From the NCBI GenBank assembly GCA_019246215.1, contig JAFAQT010000032.1, positions 1-36,026 on the forward strand: DNA of 36,026 bases, in the 5' to 3' direction. Numbering within the stretch: position 1 is the stretch's first letter; each line of letters starts with the position of its first letter. Of the stretch, positions 1 to 8,426 are shown one piece after another. Both the position numbers and the translations under genes were made by a program. This stretch comes from Verrucomicrobiota bacterium (GTDB lineage Bacteria; Verrucomicrobiota; Verrucomicrobiia; Chthoniobacterales; JAFAMB01). The notes beneath the pieces were generated by a model. It worked only from the letters and a program-made list of their open reading frames with translations, ran no database searches and had not been told where the DNA came from.

Positions 1-768
1 CGAGCATGCTCACGCTGCGCTCTTCGAGGGAACGAGAGAAGATTTTGCATGCGGGGAGAGCCTTTGGTGAACACGTACGCTGCTGCTCTTTAACCATGGA
101 GTATTTGAAGTGGAGAGAACTGGCGGAGACATCTAGACTATCGGCGCCGCCTTGTAAGCTGTAAATAAGCGCCGGTGAATAGACCGCTTTTGAACTTTAT
201 CAAGAGGTCTTCGAAAAGGTGCAGCGATTCTCGGAGGGGCAGACACTTCAGCGATGATGTTTGCCTCACTGCAATGAAAGTTGGCCCAAGGCGACATAGC
301 TGGTATGGAGGAGATGCGATCGGTGAGGGCGGCTCTGGGGCCAAGGCTAAACTGGACTGTCGGCCAGCTCCAGGCCGTTCGGCATGCTGCTCAGGGCGGC
401 AACTTGGCCAACCCGAACGGTTGAGCCCGCAAAGGAATCTCAAACTCCGGATGAACTCGGCCTACTGGGAGATCAAAGTCGATCTGACGTGAAGGTCGGA
501 TGGGTGTACAGGGTACGCGAAGCGAAATGAAGGATGAATAACGCGACTCCAGACTGGTCTGCCAGCGGCCGACAATCGTCAGAGCGGTGAGCACATCCCA
601 AAGCGATGGGGCGCAGGGGTGGTGAACGCATAATTCGAGTCGCGCTGCCGTAAGTTTACTTACTCGACCTATTTGAGGCTTCCCATACTGTTCCCGACGA
701 GTTACGGTTGCGTTTGTGTATGCACCGCGTCAGGTGTAAATAAATGATGTCTTCGATGCGAAAATAGT

Positions 769-793
769 TGCTCCCAGGCTCCGCACGGGAGCA
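769..793 (+). promoter_or_regulatory. Upstream leader hairpin
   Basis: TGCTCCC (769-775) / GGGAGCA (787-793), perfect 7-bp stem with 11-nt loop. Confidence 0.35.
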
Positions 794-823
794 GCGTTAG
801 GGACTCGGATGACTTTGTGTGAA

Positions 824-839
824 GGGAGATTCGTCTCCC
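824..839 (+). promoter_or_regulatory. UUCG-loop hairpin in the 5' leader of the ABC ATPase gene
   Basis: GGGAGA-TTCG-TCTCCC, perfect 6-bp stem, about 40 nt upstream of the ATG at 879. Confidence 0.4.
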
Positions 840-878
840 ACCTGAAAAAAGAATGACAAAAACCGAAAAACGAATGCC

Positions 879-2009
879 ATGAGTGATGAAGGTTCCGTAG
901 AAATCAAGGATTTGGTGAAGACCTATGTGGATGACCGGGGCCGCCCGACATTCACAGCAGTTAAAAATATCAGCCTGCACATCGACACCGGGGAGTTCAT
1001 GGTGCTTGTTGGACCTTCCGGGTGCGGAAAGTCCACCACGCTCCGTATGGTCGCCGGTCTTGAAAAGATCACCAGTGGGACGATCTCGATCGGTGGTCGG
1101 GTCGTGAATGAACTTGAACCGAAAGATCGCGGTATTGCGATGGTGTTCCAGAACTATGCCCTGTACCCGCACATGACCCTGTTCAACAACATGGCGTTCG
1201 GCCTTCAATTGGCAAAGAAGAAGAAGGACTTCATTTCCGAAACCGTTGGACGAACTGCGAAGGCCCTCGGTCTTGATCATATGCTAGACCGCAAACCGAG
1301 TGCTCTCTCCGGCGGCCAGCGCCAGCGTGTTGCTCTGGGGCGAGCCATTGTGCGCAGTCCGAAAGTGTTTCTTTTCGACGAACCATTGTCCAACCTGGAC
1401 GCCAAGATGCGTGTGCAGATGCGCTCGGAGATTTCCAAGCTCCACGCTCAACTCGGTAACACGATGATTTACGTAACTCATGACCAGGTCGAGGCGATGA
1501 CCATGGGTGATCGCATCTGCGTTATGCGCGACGGTCTCATCATGCAGGTAGCCGATCCGCTAACTCTCTATCGGCAGCCCGAGAATCTTTTCGTTGCCGG
1601 GTTTATCGGCAGTCCGCCGATGAACCTCCTGAAGGGAAAAGTCCAACGGCGTAATGATGGCTTGTTCTTTGTGGAAGCGGGCGAGAAAAGCGCTTTAACG
1701 TTTCCTCTCAAAGCTCGCCTGGAACCCGTCGCCAACAAGTATGTCGATAAAGAGATCGTCTTTGGTATTCGTCCGGAGCACATCACTAACGAACCCAAGG
1801 AGGGGTCCAGCGTCCCCGTTACTTTGACTGTTGATATTTCCGAACCGATGGGTTCGGAGTCCCTTGTGTACCTCAAGACGGGTACAGGTAACTTGATCGC
1901 CCGAATTCACGGCGAACATCTATTCCATTTGGGTGAACAACTCACCGTGCAGTTTGAATTGGAAAAGGTCTCCTTGTTTGATGTTGAAACTGAAAAAGTG
2001 ATTCGATAA
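879..2009 (+). CDS. ABC transporter ATP-binding protein (MsmK/UgpC/MalK-like, with C-terminal TOBE-type region)
   Basis: Walker [10 protein letters not shown], signature [14 protein letters not shown], Walker [13 protein letters not shown], switch H ([11 protein letters not shown]), C-terminal FGIRPEH typical of the sugar-importer ATPase family. Confidence 0.95.
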   Translation: MSDEGSVEIKDLVKTYVDDRGRPTFTAVKNISLHIDTGEFMVLVGPSGCGKSTTLRMVAGLEKITSGTISIGGRVVNELEPKDRGIAMVFQNYALYPHMTLFNNMAFGLQLAKKKKDFISETVGRTAKALGLDHMLDRKPSALSGGQRQRVALGRAIVRSPKVFLFDEPLSNLDAKMRVQMRSEISKLHAQLGNTMIYVTHDQVEAMTMGDRICVMRDGLIMQVADPLTLYRQPENLFVAGFIGSPPMNLLKGKVQRRNDGLFFVEAGEKSALTFPLKARLEPVANKYVDKEIVFGIRPEHITNEPKEGSSVPVTLTVDISEPMGSESLVYLKTGTGNLIARIHGEHLFHLGEQLTVQFELEKVSLFDVETEKVIR

Positions 2010-2041
2010 GTCCCACGCCCCCAAGCTTTTAAATGCTTTCG

Positions 2042-2081
2042 CTGGAGAACTCCTCCGGATCGCCCGGAATGAGTTCTCCAG
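2042..2081 (+). terminator. Strong stem-loop downstream of the ABC ATPase, probable terminator
   Basis: CTGGAGAACTC (2042-2052) / GAGTTCTCCAG (2071-2081), perfect 11-bp inverted repeat, with inner TCCGG/CCGGA extending the stem, followed by T/G-rich GTTGGTTGTTTG. Confidence 0.7.
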
Positions 2082-2108
2082 GTTGGTTGTTTGTATCCAA
2101 GAGTTCTT

Positions 2109-2450
2109 ATGAATGCTGATTATTGGGAGAAAAGGACGGTTTTGATTCGGGACGCCGCAGTCCGCATGTTATCCCTGTCCGGGTCCGAAGAAGTCGATTA
2201 TTGGCGCAACGAGCTTAAGTCGAATCGCAGAAACAGCCGCGAAATTGAGCTTATGACCTGGGTAGAGAAAGCCGTGACGCTTCGAGGGCGCGCGCATTAC
2301 GGGGGCATGAACGAAGTCGCTGAATATGTTTTCCAGTTTAATCGTTCTTCAGAAGGAAAGCTTTTGAAGTGTGGTGCGATCGCATTTTCTAAGTCAGAGG
2401 ATGGGGCGCTGGCGAGGCAGGTGATCGATAGATACGTGGCTCATACCTGA
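2109..2450 (+). CDS. Hypothetical protein (~113 aa)
   Basis: ORF 2091..2450; ATG at 2109 is more likely than the upstream TTG. No family recognised. Confidence 0.55.
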   Translation: MNADYWEKRTVLIRDAAVRMLSLSGSEEVDYWRNELKSNRRNSREIELMTWVEKAVTLRGRAHYGGMNEVAEYVFQFNRSSEGKLLKCGAIAFSKSEDGALARQVIDRYVAHT

Positions 2451-2740
2451 TCTCCCCAACCCCAAAGGAATAGATCTTTGGAACTCTACGCCGGGGTTCC
2501 TGGGTGGCTCGGCTGCGCGTCCTCTTGGAGGGAAAACTTCTCCGAGACCAAAAGGAGTAGCATAGTCCCTCGCAGGCTTCCCAATCGGTCCGCGCCGCGG
2601 GAGCAGCCGCTGTCGGCCGACTTTACGCGAGCTGCAATGGTAACTATAGAGAGCAGGAATGTAGCTGAAGCTCATTACACCGTGCGTCGCCGCGCCGACC
2701 CGGTCGCCGCGCCGATCCGTTTCAGCTAATTTGCGCTGGA

Positions 2741-3178
2741 TTGCGCACGCGGTCTTTATTTATCTTTTTTGCGGTGAGCCTTCCCACACGGTTTGATCAT
2801 TGCGTTGTCCACGTTTCAGACTGGAAGCGGTCAAATGCGTTTTATCGCGATGTCATCGGAGTCGAGCTTATCGAAAAAGATGGACGTTGGGCGTATCGCT
2901 TTGAAAATGCGCAATTGAATCTGCACGGCCCGGGCGTTCAGGCAAACCCTTTAGCAAAGATTCCGGTTCCACCGGGCGGAAGTGATCTTTGTTTCGAATG
3001 GTCAGGCCGGATCGACGAGGCGGTGGACCATCTTAAAATGCATGCCGTCGAGATCGAAATTGGGCCGGTGCAGCGGTCTGGAGCCCGAGGTAAAGGCGTC
3101 TCGATTTACTTTCGAGATCCGGACGGATCCCTTTTGGAGTTTATTTCGTACAGCAGCTATCCTGCAAAAACGACCTAG
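2741..3178 (+). CDS. VOC family / glyoxalase-like protein
   Basis: RFDHCVVHVSDWKRSNAFYRDVIGVELIEK ... GVSIYFRDPDGSLLEFISY is the typical VOC fold pattern; start codon uncertain (TTG at 2741). Confidence 0.85.
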   Translation: MRTRSLFIFFAVSLPTRFDHCVVHVSDWKRSNAFYRDVIGVELIEKDGRWAYRFENAQLNLHGPGVQANPLAKIPVPPGGSDLCFEWSGRIDEAVDHLKMHAVEIEIGPVQRSGARGKGVSIYFRDPDGSLLEFISYSSYPAKTT

Positions 3179-3184
3179 GGAACC

Positions 3185-3739
3185 GTGAAACCTCTTTTCA
3201 TTGCGCTCAGTTGTTTTCTGGCCCTCGGCGCTTTTTCATCCGCCGAGGGCGGAGAATTTCGTCTGGTAAGCCCTGAGTGGCACGATGGAGGGACAGTGCC
3301 GCAGGAAAATGTGTTCAACGGATCCGGATGCGGTGGGACAAACATTTCGCCAGAGCTCCATTGGTCGGGGGCCCCGGCAGGTACTAAGAGCTTTGCCATC
3401 ACGATGGTTGATCCCGACGCTCCGGCTCCGGGAGGTTGGTGGCATTGGGTCGTGTGGAATATCTCTGAGACGGTCTCGGGGTTACCTGCAGGCGCTGGCA
3501 ACAAAGGTTCAAGAGCTTTGCCGATCGGCAGCGTTCAATGCAAAAATGACTATGGCGAACTTGGGTATGGCGGCCCGTGTCCACCGCAGGGCACAACCCA
3601 TCGTTACCTGCTCAGAATCTACGCGCTCCGTATTCCGAAATTATCTCCTGCCTCGGATAAGGATTCTGCGAAAGTGGCAAGATTGATCGAGGAACATTCT
3701 ATCGGGGTCGCGCAGTTGACTGTCAAGTTTGGTCGATAA
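3185..3739 (+). CDS. YbhB/YbcL family (PEBP / Raf kinase inhibitor-like) protein with signal peptide
   Basis: GTG start; signal peptide MKPLFIALSCFLALGAFSSAEG; NISPELHWSGAPAGTKSFAITMVDPDAPAPGGWWHWVVWNI and YGGPCPPQGTTHRYLLRIYAL PEBP motifs. Confidence 0.9.
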   Translation: MKPLFIALSCFLALGAFSSAEGGEFRLVSPEWHDGGTVPQENVFNGSGCGGTNISPELHWSGAPAGTKSFAITMVDPDAPAPGGWWHWVVWNISETVSGLPAGAGNKGSRALPIGSVQCKNDYGELGYGGPCPPQGTTHRYLLRIYALRIPKLSPASDKDSAKVARLIEEHSIGVAQLTVKFGR

Positions 3740-3883
3740 GCCTTGCCCCTTCTTTGAATTGAAAGGAGTTGCAAGAATCCGGAGTTCGGGTTCCGGAGTG
3801 AGTTTGCCGCACTCCATCCGATAGCAGGGTGAGGGCGGAGTCTCTCTATCTCTGATATCTGCGTAATCTGTGCTGCGCCTCGA

Positions 3884-4903
3884 TCAGCTCTTCTTCGTCC
3901 GGATCACGATTTCAACGCGGCGATTGAGTTGCTGTTCTTCAACTGACCGATCAGCAGGCACGATGAGGCGGGTCTTGCCGTAACCCTGTGTCTGGATTCG
4001 ATCCGGCTCGATACTCATGTTTTCGACCAGCCATCCCTTTACCGTTTCAGCTCGACGTTGGCTTAAGTCCAGATTGTAGCGGTCGCTACCGAAAGAATCC
4101 GTGTGTCCTTCGACCTTGAAAATCGCTTGAGGATTCGCCTGGATCAAACGCCCCAACTTCTGAAGACTTGCGGTCGCTCCTGGCCGCAAGATCGCCGAGT
4201 CGTAATCAAACAGAAGATCGGTCGGCATGAGGATCGGCGCCGTGCCGCTGCCGAGTTGTCCTGAACCGGCTAGCAATGCATCGAGGTTGCTGAACCCAGC
4301 CGGAACACCAGCGTTCCCAGAAATTGTCGTATCAGCAACATCTTGATTGTCAGTTCTACCCGGATTTTTCTTGTTTCCGGTCGCGATCTTTGGTCGAGAA
4401 GTCGGCACATCCGGCTTATCCGAAAGCAGTTGCTGTCGCACTTCGCTGAGTTCTTTATCAAGCGCGACGGCGCTTTCAACTTTTGCTTTGGCTGCCGCTT
4501 TCTGCGCGGATTGGGTGTCGACGCTTGGCTTCTCCTTAAGTCCAGAAACTTCGGGCGAACTCACCTCGGGTGTGGCACGGAATTCCTGTATATCCTTTTC
4601 GAATGAACCATCAAACTGGGTCAGATTTTTAATCGTGCCCAAGTCGACCGCCGATTTGCCAGGTTTTTCCGCCAGCTTGGAATCGGATTCCAGCAGTTTC
4701 TGGTCAACTTGCAGGCGGCCGATATTAAATGACCTCGGAACGAGCCGCGGGGTATCGGCGGGCACGAATCGATCGAGGGTTTTCTGGGAGAAAAAGTATA
4801 ACAACGCGCAGTGAAACACAAAAGAGAGTGCGATTGCGGGTAGAAACCAATGCTTCAGCGATACCGCGCTGTCTGCGATCAAGTCTTCCGAATAGTCCGC
4901 CAT
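3884..4903 (-). CDS. OmpA-family protein: N-terminal TM segment, linker, C-terminal peptidoglycan-binding domain
   Basis: C-terminal IFKVEGHTDSFGSDRYNLDLSQRRAETVKGWLVENMSIEPDRIQTQGYGKTRLIVPADRSVEEQQLNRRVEIVI is the OmpA-C signature; ATG at 4903 preferred over the TTG at 4942. Confidence 0.9.
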   Translation of the reverse strand: MADYSEDLIADSAVSLKHWFLPAIALSFVFHCALLYFFSQKTLDRFVPADTPRLVPRSFNIGRLQVDQKLLESDSKLAEKPGKSAVDLGTIKNLTQFDGSFEKDIQEFRATPEVSSPEVSGLKEKPSVDTQSAQKAAAKAKVESAVALDKELSEVRQQLLSDKPDVPTSRPKIATGNKKNPGRTDNQDVADTTISGNAGVPAGFSNLDALLAGSGQLGSGTAPILMPTDLLFDYDSAILRPGATASLQKLGRLIQANPQAIFKVEGHTDSFGSDRYNLDLSQRRAETVKGWLVENMSIEPDRIQTQGYGKTRLIVPADRSVEEQQLNRRVEIVIRTKKS

Positions 4904-5064
4904 AAAACTGGCGAGTATACAATCAAGAGGGACGAAGGACAATCAATGAGCGCTACAGCCGCACAAAGCGGTCTGTCCCCCCTGGTACCGTTCCTATCGC
5001 CGGCACGGCGTCCAAGTTTTTCGTTGACCTTCGCGCGCGTTCGCTGATTTTCGGTCTCTGCACT

Positions 5065-6429
5065 ATGGCCCAAGACCGATCCGCTTCTGAACGAATGGAT
5101 AAAATTGTCAGCCTGTGCAAACGGCGGGGTTTCATTTTTCAATCCAGTGAAATTTATGGCGGGTTGAACGGATTTTGGGATTACGGGCCCCTTGGTACGG
5201 AGTTAAAGCGCAACCTTAAGGATTTCTGGTGGCGCCGAATGGTCCGAGAGCGCGACGACGTCGTTGGGATGGATGGGTCGATCCTGATGAACCGGCAAGT
5301 CTGGGTCGCGAGTGGTCACGAGGAAACTTTCAGCGATCCCATGGTGGACTGTCGCGTCTGCAAGTCGCGGCTCCGGGCGGATCAATTGCAGGAAAAGGAC
5401 GGGCGCAAACAGTGTACGATTTGCGGCAGCTTTGACTTGACTGAGCCTCGGGCGTTTAACCTAATGTTCAAGACCTACGTTGGAGCGACCGAGGACGATT
5501 CCGCCGTCACTTATCTGCGTCCGGAAACCGCACAGGCCATTTTTGTTCAGTTCAAAAATATCCTCGACATCTCGCGGAAGAAGCTGCCGTTCGGGATTGC
5601 GCAGTTGGGCAAAGCCTTTCGCAACGAGATCAACCCGCGGAATTTCACTTTTCGTTCCCGCGAATTCGAACAGATGGAGCTGGAATATTTTTGCCGTCCC
5701 GAGCAGGGTGCCGAGCTTCTCGAGTACTGGTTGAACGAGCGCCTGAAGTTTTATTCGGACATTGGGATCATGTCCAATCTCCTGCACGTTCACAAGATCC
5801 CGCCCGAAGAACGCGCCCATTATTCCAAGGGGACATACGATATCGAATTCGAGTTCCCGTTCGGAATCCAGGAATTGGAGGGCGTGGCATATCGCACAGA
5901 CTACGATCTAACACAGCATCAAAAGGCCACTGGCAAATCCCTGGAGTATTTCGATGAGGAATCAAAACTACGCTTTATCCCTCACGTTGTTGAACCCAGT
6001 GCTGGTGTAGATCGCACAATGCTGGCTTTGATCTGCGCTGCGTTTGATGAGGAGCAAGTGACCGATGAAAAAGGTAAGACGGAGACGCGTACTCTGCTTC
6101 GGTTTCATCCGCGGGTGGCCCCAATCAAATGCGGAGTTTTCCCTTTGCTGAAGAATAACGAACGGCTTGTCCGCCAGGCTTCGGAAATTGTCGATCTGCT
6201 CCGCCCGCATATGATGGTCTTTTATGACGAGTCAGGTGCGATTGGCAGACGCTATCGCCGGCAGGACGAGGCTGGCACCCCATTCGGCGTGACGGTCGAT
6301 TTCGATACCATCGGAGAAAACGAACCTTCAAAAGAAGGCACCGTGACAATTCGGGAGCGAGATTCGATGAAACAGCAAAGGATCGGGGTTGGGGAAATAA
6401 AGTCGTTTCTGATGGAAAACATCAATTGA
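5065..6429 (+). CDS. glyS: Glycyl-tRNA synthetase (single-subunit type)
   Basis: KIVSLCKRRGFIFQSSEIYGGLNGFWDYGPLGTELKRN, FNLMFKTYVG, YLRPETAQAIFVQFKN, AFRNEINPRNFTFRSREFEQMELEYF, GTPFGVTVDFDTI are typical class II GlyRS motifs. Confidence 0.96.
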   Translation: MAQDRSASERMDKIVSLCKRRGFIFQSSEIYGGLNGFWDYGPLGTELKRNLKDFWWRRMVRERDDVVGMDGSILMNRQVWVASGHEETFSDPMVDCRVCKSRLRADQLQEKDGRKQCTICGSFDLTEPRAFNLMFKTYVGATEDDSAVTYLRPETAQAIFVQFKNILDISRKKLPFGIAQLGKAFRNEINPRNFTFRSREFEQMELEYFCRPEQGAELLEYWLNERLKFYSDIGIMSNLLHVHKIPPEERAHYSKGTYDIEFEFPFGIQELEGVAYRTDYDLTQHQKATGKSLEYFDEESKLRFIPHVVEPSAGVDRTMLALICAAFDEEQVTDEKGKTETRTLLRFHPRVAPIKCGVFPLLKNNERLVRQASEIVDLLRPHMMVFYDESGAIGRRYRRQDEAGTPFGVTVDFDTIGENEPSKEGTVTIRERDSMKQQRIGVGEIKSFLMENIN

Positions 6430-6483
6430 AGAGAGGCGGAAGGCGTACACGCTTTCGCCGAACCTGTACCCAAGAGAAATTAA

Positions 6484-7221
6484 ATGACTCTGGAGAAAAG
6501 ATCATTCAAAACCCCGGTGGGTGTTTGGGTGATCGTCGGAATGTCCGGTGTTTTTGTCCTTGGAGGAATAGGGATCAGCGCTTTCATCGTTTGGAAATCG
6601 ATGGGGGGTAAACATCTCGTACCCCTAACGAACTCCGCTCTCGGCGAAAAAGCTGTGCCGGTCGCGAGTATGTCGCGGTTATCCGAGGGAGAAGTCGGAG
6701 TGGAACACCCGAAGCCAAATCCGGCGATCAAAGATGCTGAAGCCCCGTCGTCGTTGATTAACGATCGAGCCGACGAAGAGCGGATGCGGCGAGAGGTCTT
6801 GAAACGGATCGACCTCATGAAAGCTTTGACCGAGATGGACAAAGACAGGTTGTATGCGCAAGTCGAGCGCGCCCGCGGCTTCAGAAAAATGGCAACCATC
6901 CCTTTCGCTCAAAACAGGATGATCGCTGGAGCGGCTCAAGTGGACGAGTTAATCAAATGCCTGAAAGCTCCGGAATTGCAGAAGCTTCTGGCCGATCCAA
7001 CCGTTGCATTGATCATGGTCGGGTATGCTGACAAAAAAGGGGATGAGACCAAAAATTTGGATATTTCCCGAAGCAGGGCGGAGAGCGTGGTAAAAGCGAT
7101 CAAAGAAAGGATGGACCTTGTGAACGTGATCCACGCGGTGGGAATGGGTAGCCAGGATATTTTTGATCGATCGAATCTCGAAAGAAACCGGGTGGTCGAG
7201 GTATGGGCGGTGCAACCGTAG
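6484..7221 (+). CDS. OmpA-like domain membrane protein
   Basis: N-terminal TM helix (VGVWVIVGMSGVFVLGGIGISAFIVW); C-terminal VALIMVGYADKKGDETKNLDISRSRAESVVKAI...RNRVVEVW resembles OmpA-C. Confidence 0.75.
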   Translation: MTLEKRSFKTPVGVWVIVGMSGVFVLGGIGISAFIVWKSMGGKHLVPLTNSALGEKAVPVASMSRLSEGEVGVEHPKPNPAIKDAEAPSSLINDRADEERMRREVLKRIDLMKALTEMDKDRLYAQVERARGFRKMATIPFAQNRMIAGAAQVDELIKCLKAPELQKLLADPTVALIMVGYADKKGDETKNLDISRSRAESVVKAIKERMDLVNVIHAVGMGSQDIFDRSNLERNRVVEVWAVQP

Positions 7222-7298
7222 CTAAGCTGGTGCTTTCAGTCGTATGTACAGGAGTTCACGCCTATAGGCCTGCCCGGCTCGGGTGATCATACCTGAAC

Positions 7299-8180
7299 CT
7301 ATTCGGCCAGAAATCTCCGGGCTACGACCTCGCGATGGCCGGAAGCAAGAGAGCATGCCATCAAATTAACTCGTGTAATATTGGTGCGGATCCGATCGAT
7401 ATAGCGGTTTCTGCCATGCGAATCATCCAGGATTCTGTAAACGCCCTTCCACTCCTGCTCGAGCATGCGCGTGACGTATCCGCTGTAAAATTTTTCCGTC
7501 CCCCGCAGAAGATCGAGAAGGCTTTTGTGGACCGCAAAACTCGCTTTTTGAAGTCGCGAAAAGGCCGCAGCCTCGCGGAATTCCAGGTACAATCCTGCCA
7601 ATCGTTCCGGGTAGTCTTCAGCGGCCATCTGTCCGAGCATATCTCCGGTGCCGACCAAGGCGCCGATTAACCACTCGCGCGGGTCGCGAAATGGAAGTTC
7701 GTCCATGCAGACGGAGATTGCCGTGGCGCAGATCGCATTCTGGATCTGGCGAAGCTCGTCACCAGTAAAGCCAAAGGAAGGCAGGAGATCCCAGGCGTGA
7801 AAACAACTCCGACCAACGTGGATGGCTGAGTATTTAGCGCCGGAGCCGTCGATATCATTGCGACGTTTCAGGTAGCCGGTGTCATGAAGAATACTAGCGG
7901 CGATGGCCAATTCCCAATCGCGCTGTTTCAGCGAAGTCATAAAAGGGTTTCGCCGGTGGGCAGCCAGCAGGTCGACGACAGCGGCTGTCGCCTGCATCGT
8001 GTGTTCAAAATCGTGAAACGCCGTATCGCACGGCTGGAACTCCGGAGTTTTTCCGTGAAACAGGTCGAATGAAAACGTGATTAAAGCATGGGGGAGGCTC
8101 GTTCTAGTTTCCCCAAAGGCTTCTTGCAAAACCCGATGAATGAGTTCGGTAGTGGCAAAATAGCTCTGCGGATGAAACAT
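7299..8180 (-). CDS. HD-domain protein (putative metal-dependent phosphohydrolase)
   Basis: FHDFEHTMQATAAVVDLL ... AASILHDTGYLKR HD pattern; AIHVGRS downstream. Confidence 0.8.
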   Translation of the reverse strand: MFHPQSYFATTELIHRVLQEAFGETRTSLPHALITFSFDLFHGKTPEFQPCDTAFHDFEHTMQATAAVVDLLAAHRRNPFMTSLKQRDWELAIAASILHDTGYLKRRNDIDGSGAKYSAIHVGRSCFHAWDLLPSFGFTGDELRQIQNAICATAISVCMDELPFRDPREWLIGALVGTGDMLGQMAAEDYPERLAGLYLEFREAAAFSRLQKASFAVHKSLLDLLRGTEKFYSGYVTRMLEQEWKGVYRILDDSHGRNRYIDRIRTNITRVNLMACSLASGHREVVARRFLAE

Positions 8181-8369
8181 CTTATTGGATGCTAATCACG
8201 GTTCATCTTAGGCGGAAGGAGAGCAACACAAAAATGCGCGAATGTCTCAATCTACAAGCATTTTAGGCATTATGATTTCTCGATCAATCCGGCGCCAAAG
8301 TGGGCGATTTTTTTGCGTTCTTGAAAAAAATCAGTTGATGAAGCGTCAACCGCTGAATATCGTTTTCTG

Positions 8370-8426
8370 ACCAGCTCGATTGGCCCCCAGAACGTGTTCC
8401 CCCTCTGATCGAGCTGGTTTTGTTTT
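8370..8426. terminator. Intergenic hairpin with T-rich tail, probable (possibly bidirectional) terminator
   Basis: ACCAGCTCGAT (8370-8380) / ATCGAGCTGGT (8408-8418), perfect 11 bp, followed on + strand by TTTTGTTTTT; loop contains palindrome GAACGTGTTC. Confidence 0.6.

Noticed and set aside
175-492. 105-aa + strand ORF near the window start
   Set aside because: Low-complexity arginine/serine-rich translation with no family resemblance; competing ORFs on both strands.
702-1280. 192-aa - strand ORF
   Set aside because: Overlaps the start of the clearly coding ABC ATPase; no recognisable motif.
2478-2729. 83-aa ORF between the hypothetical gene and the VOC gene
   Set aside because: Non-ATG start, no motif; the region looks like non-coding or decayed DNA.
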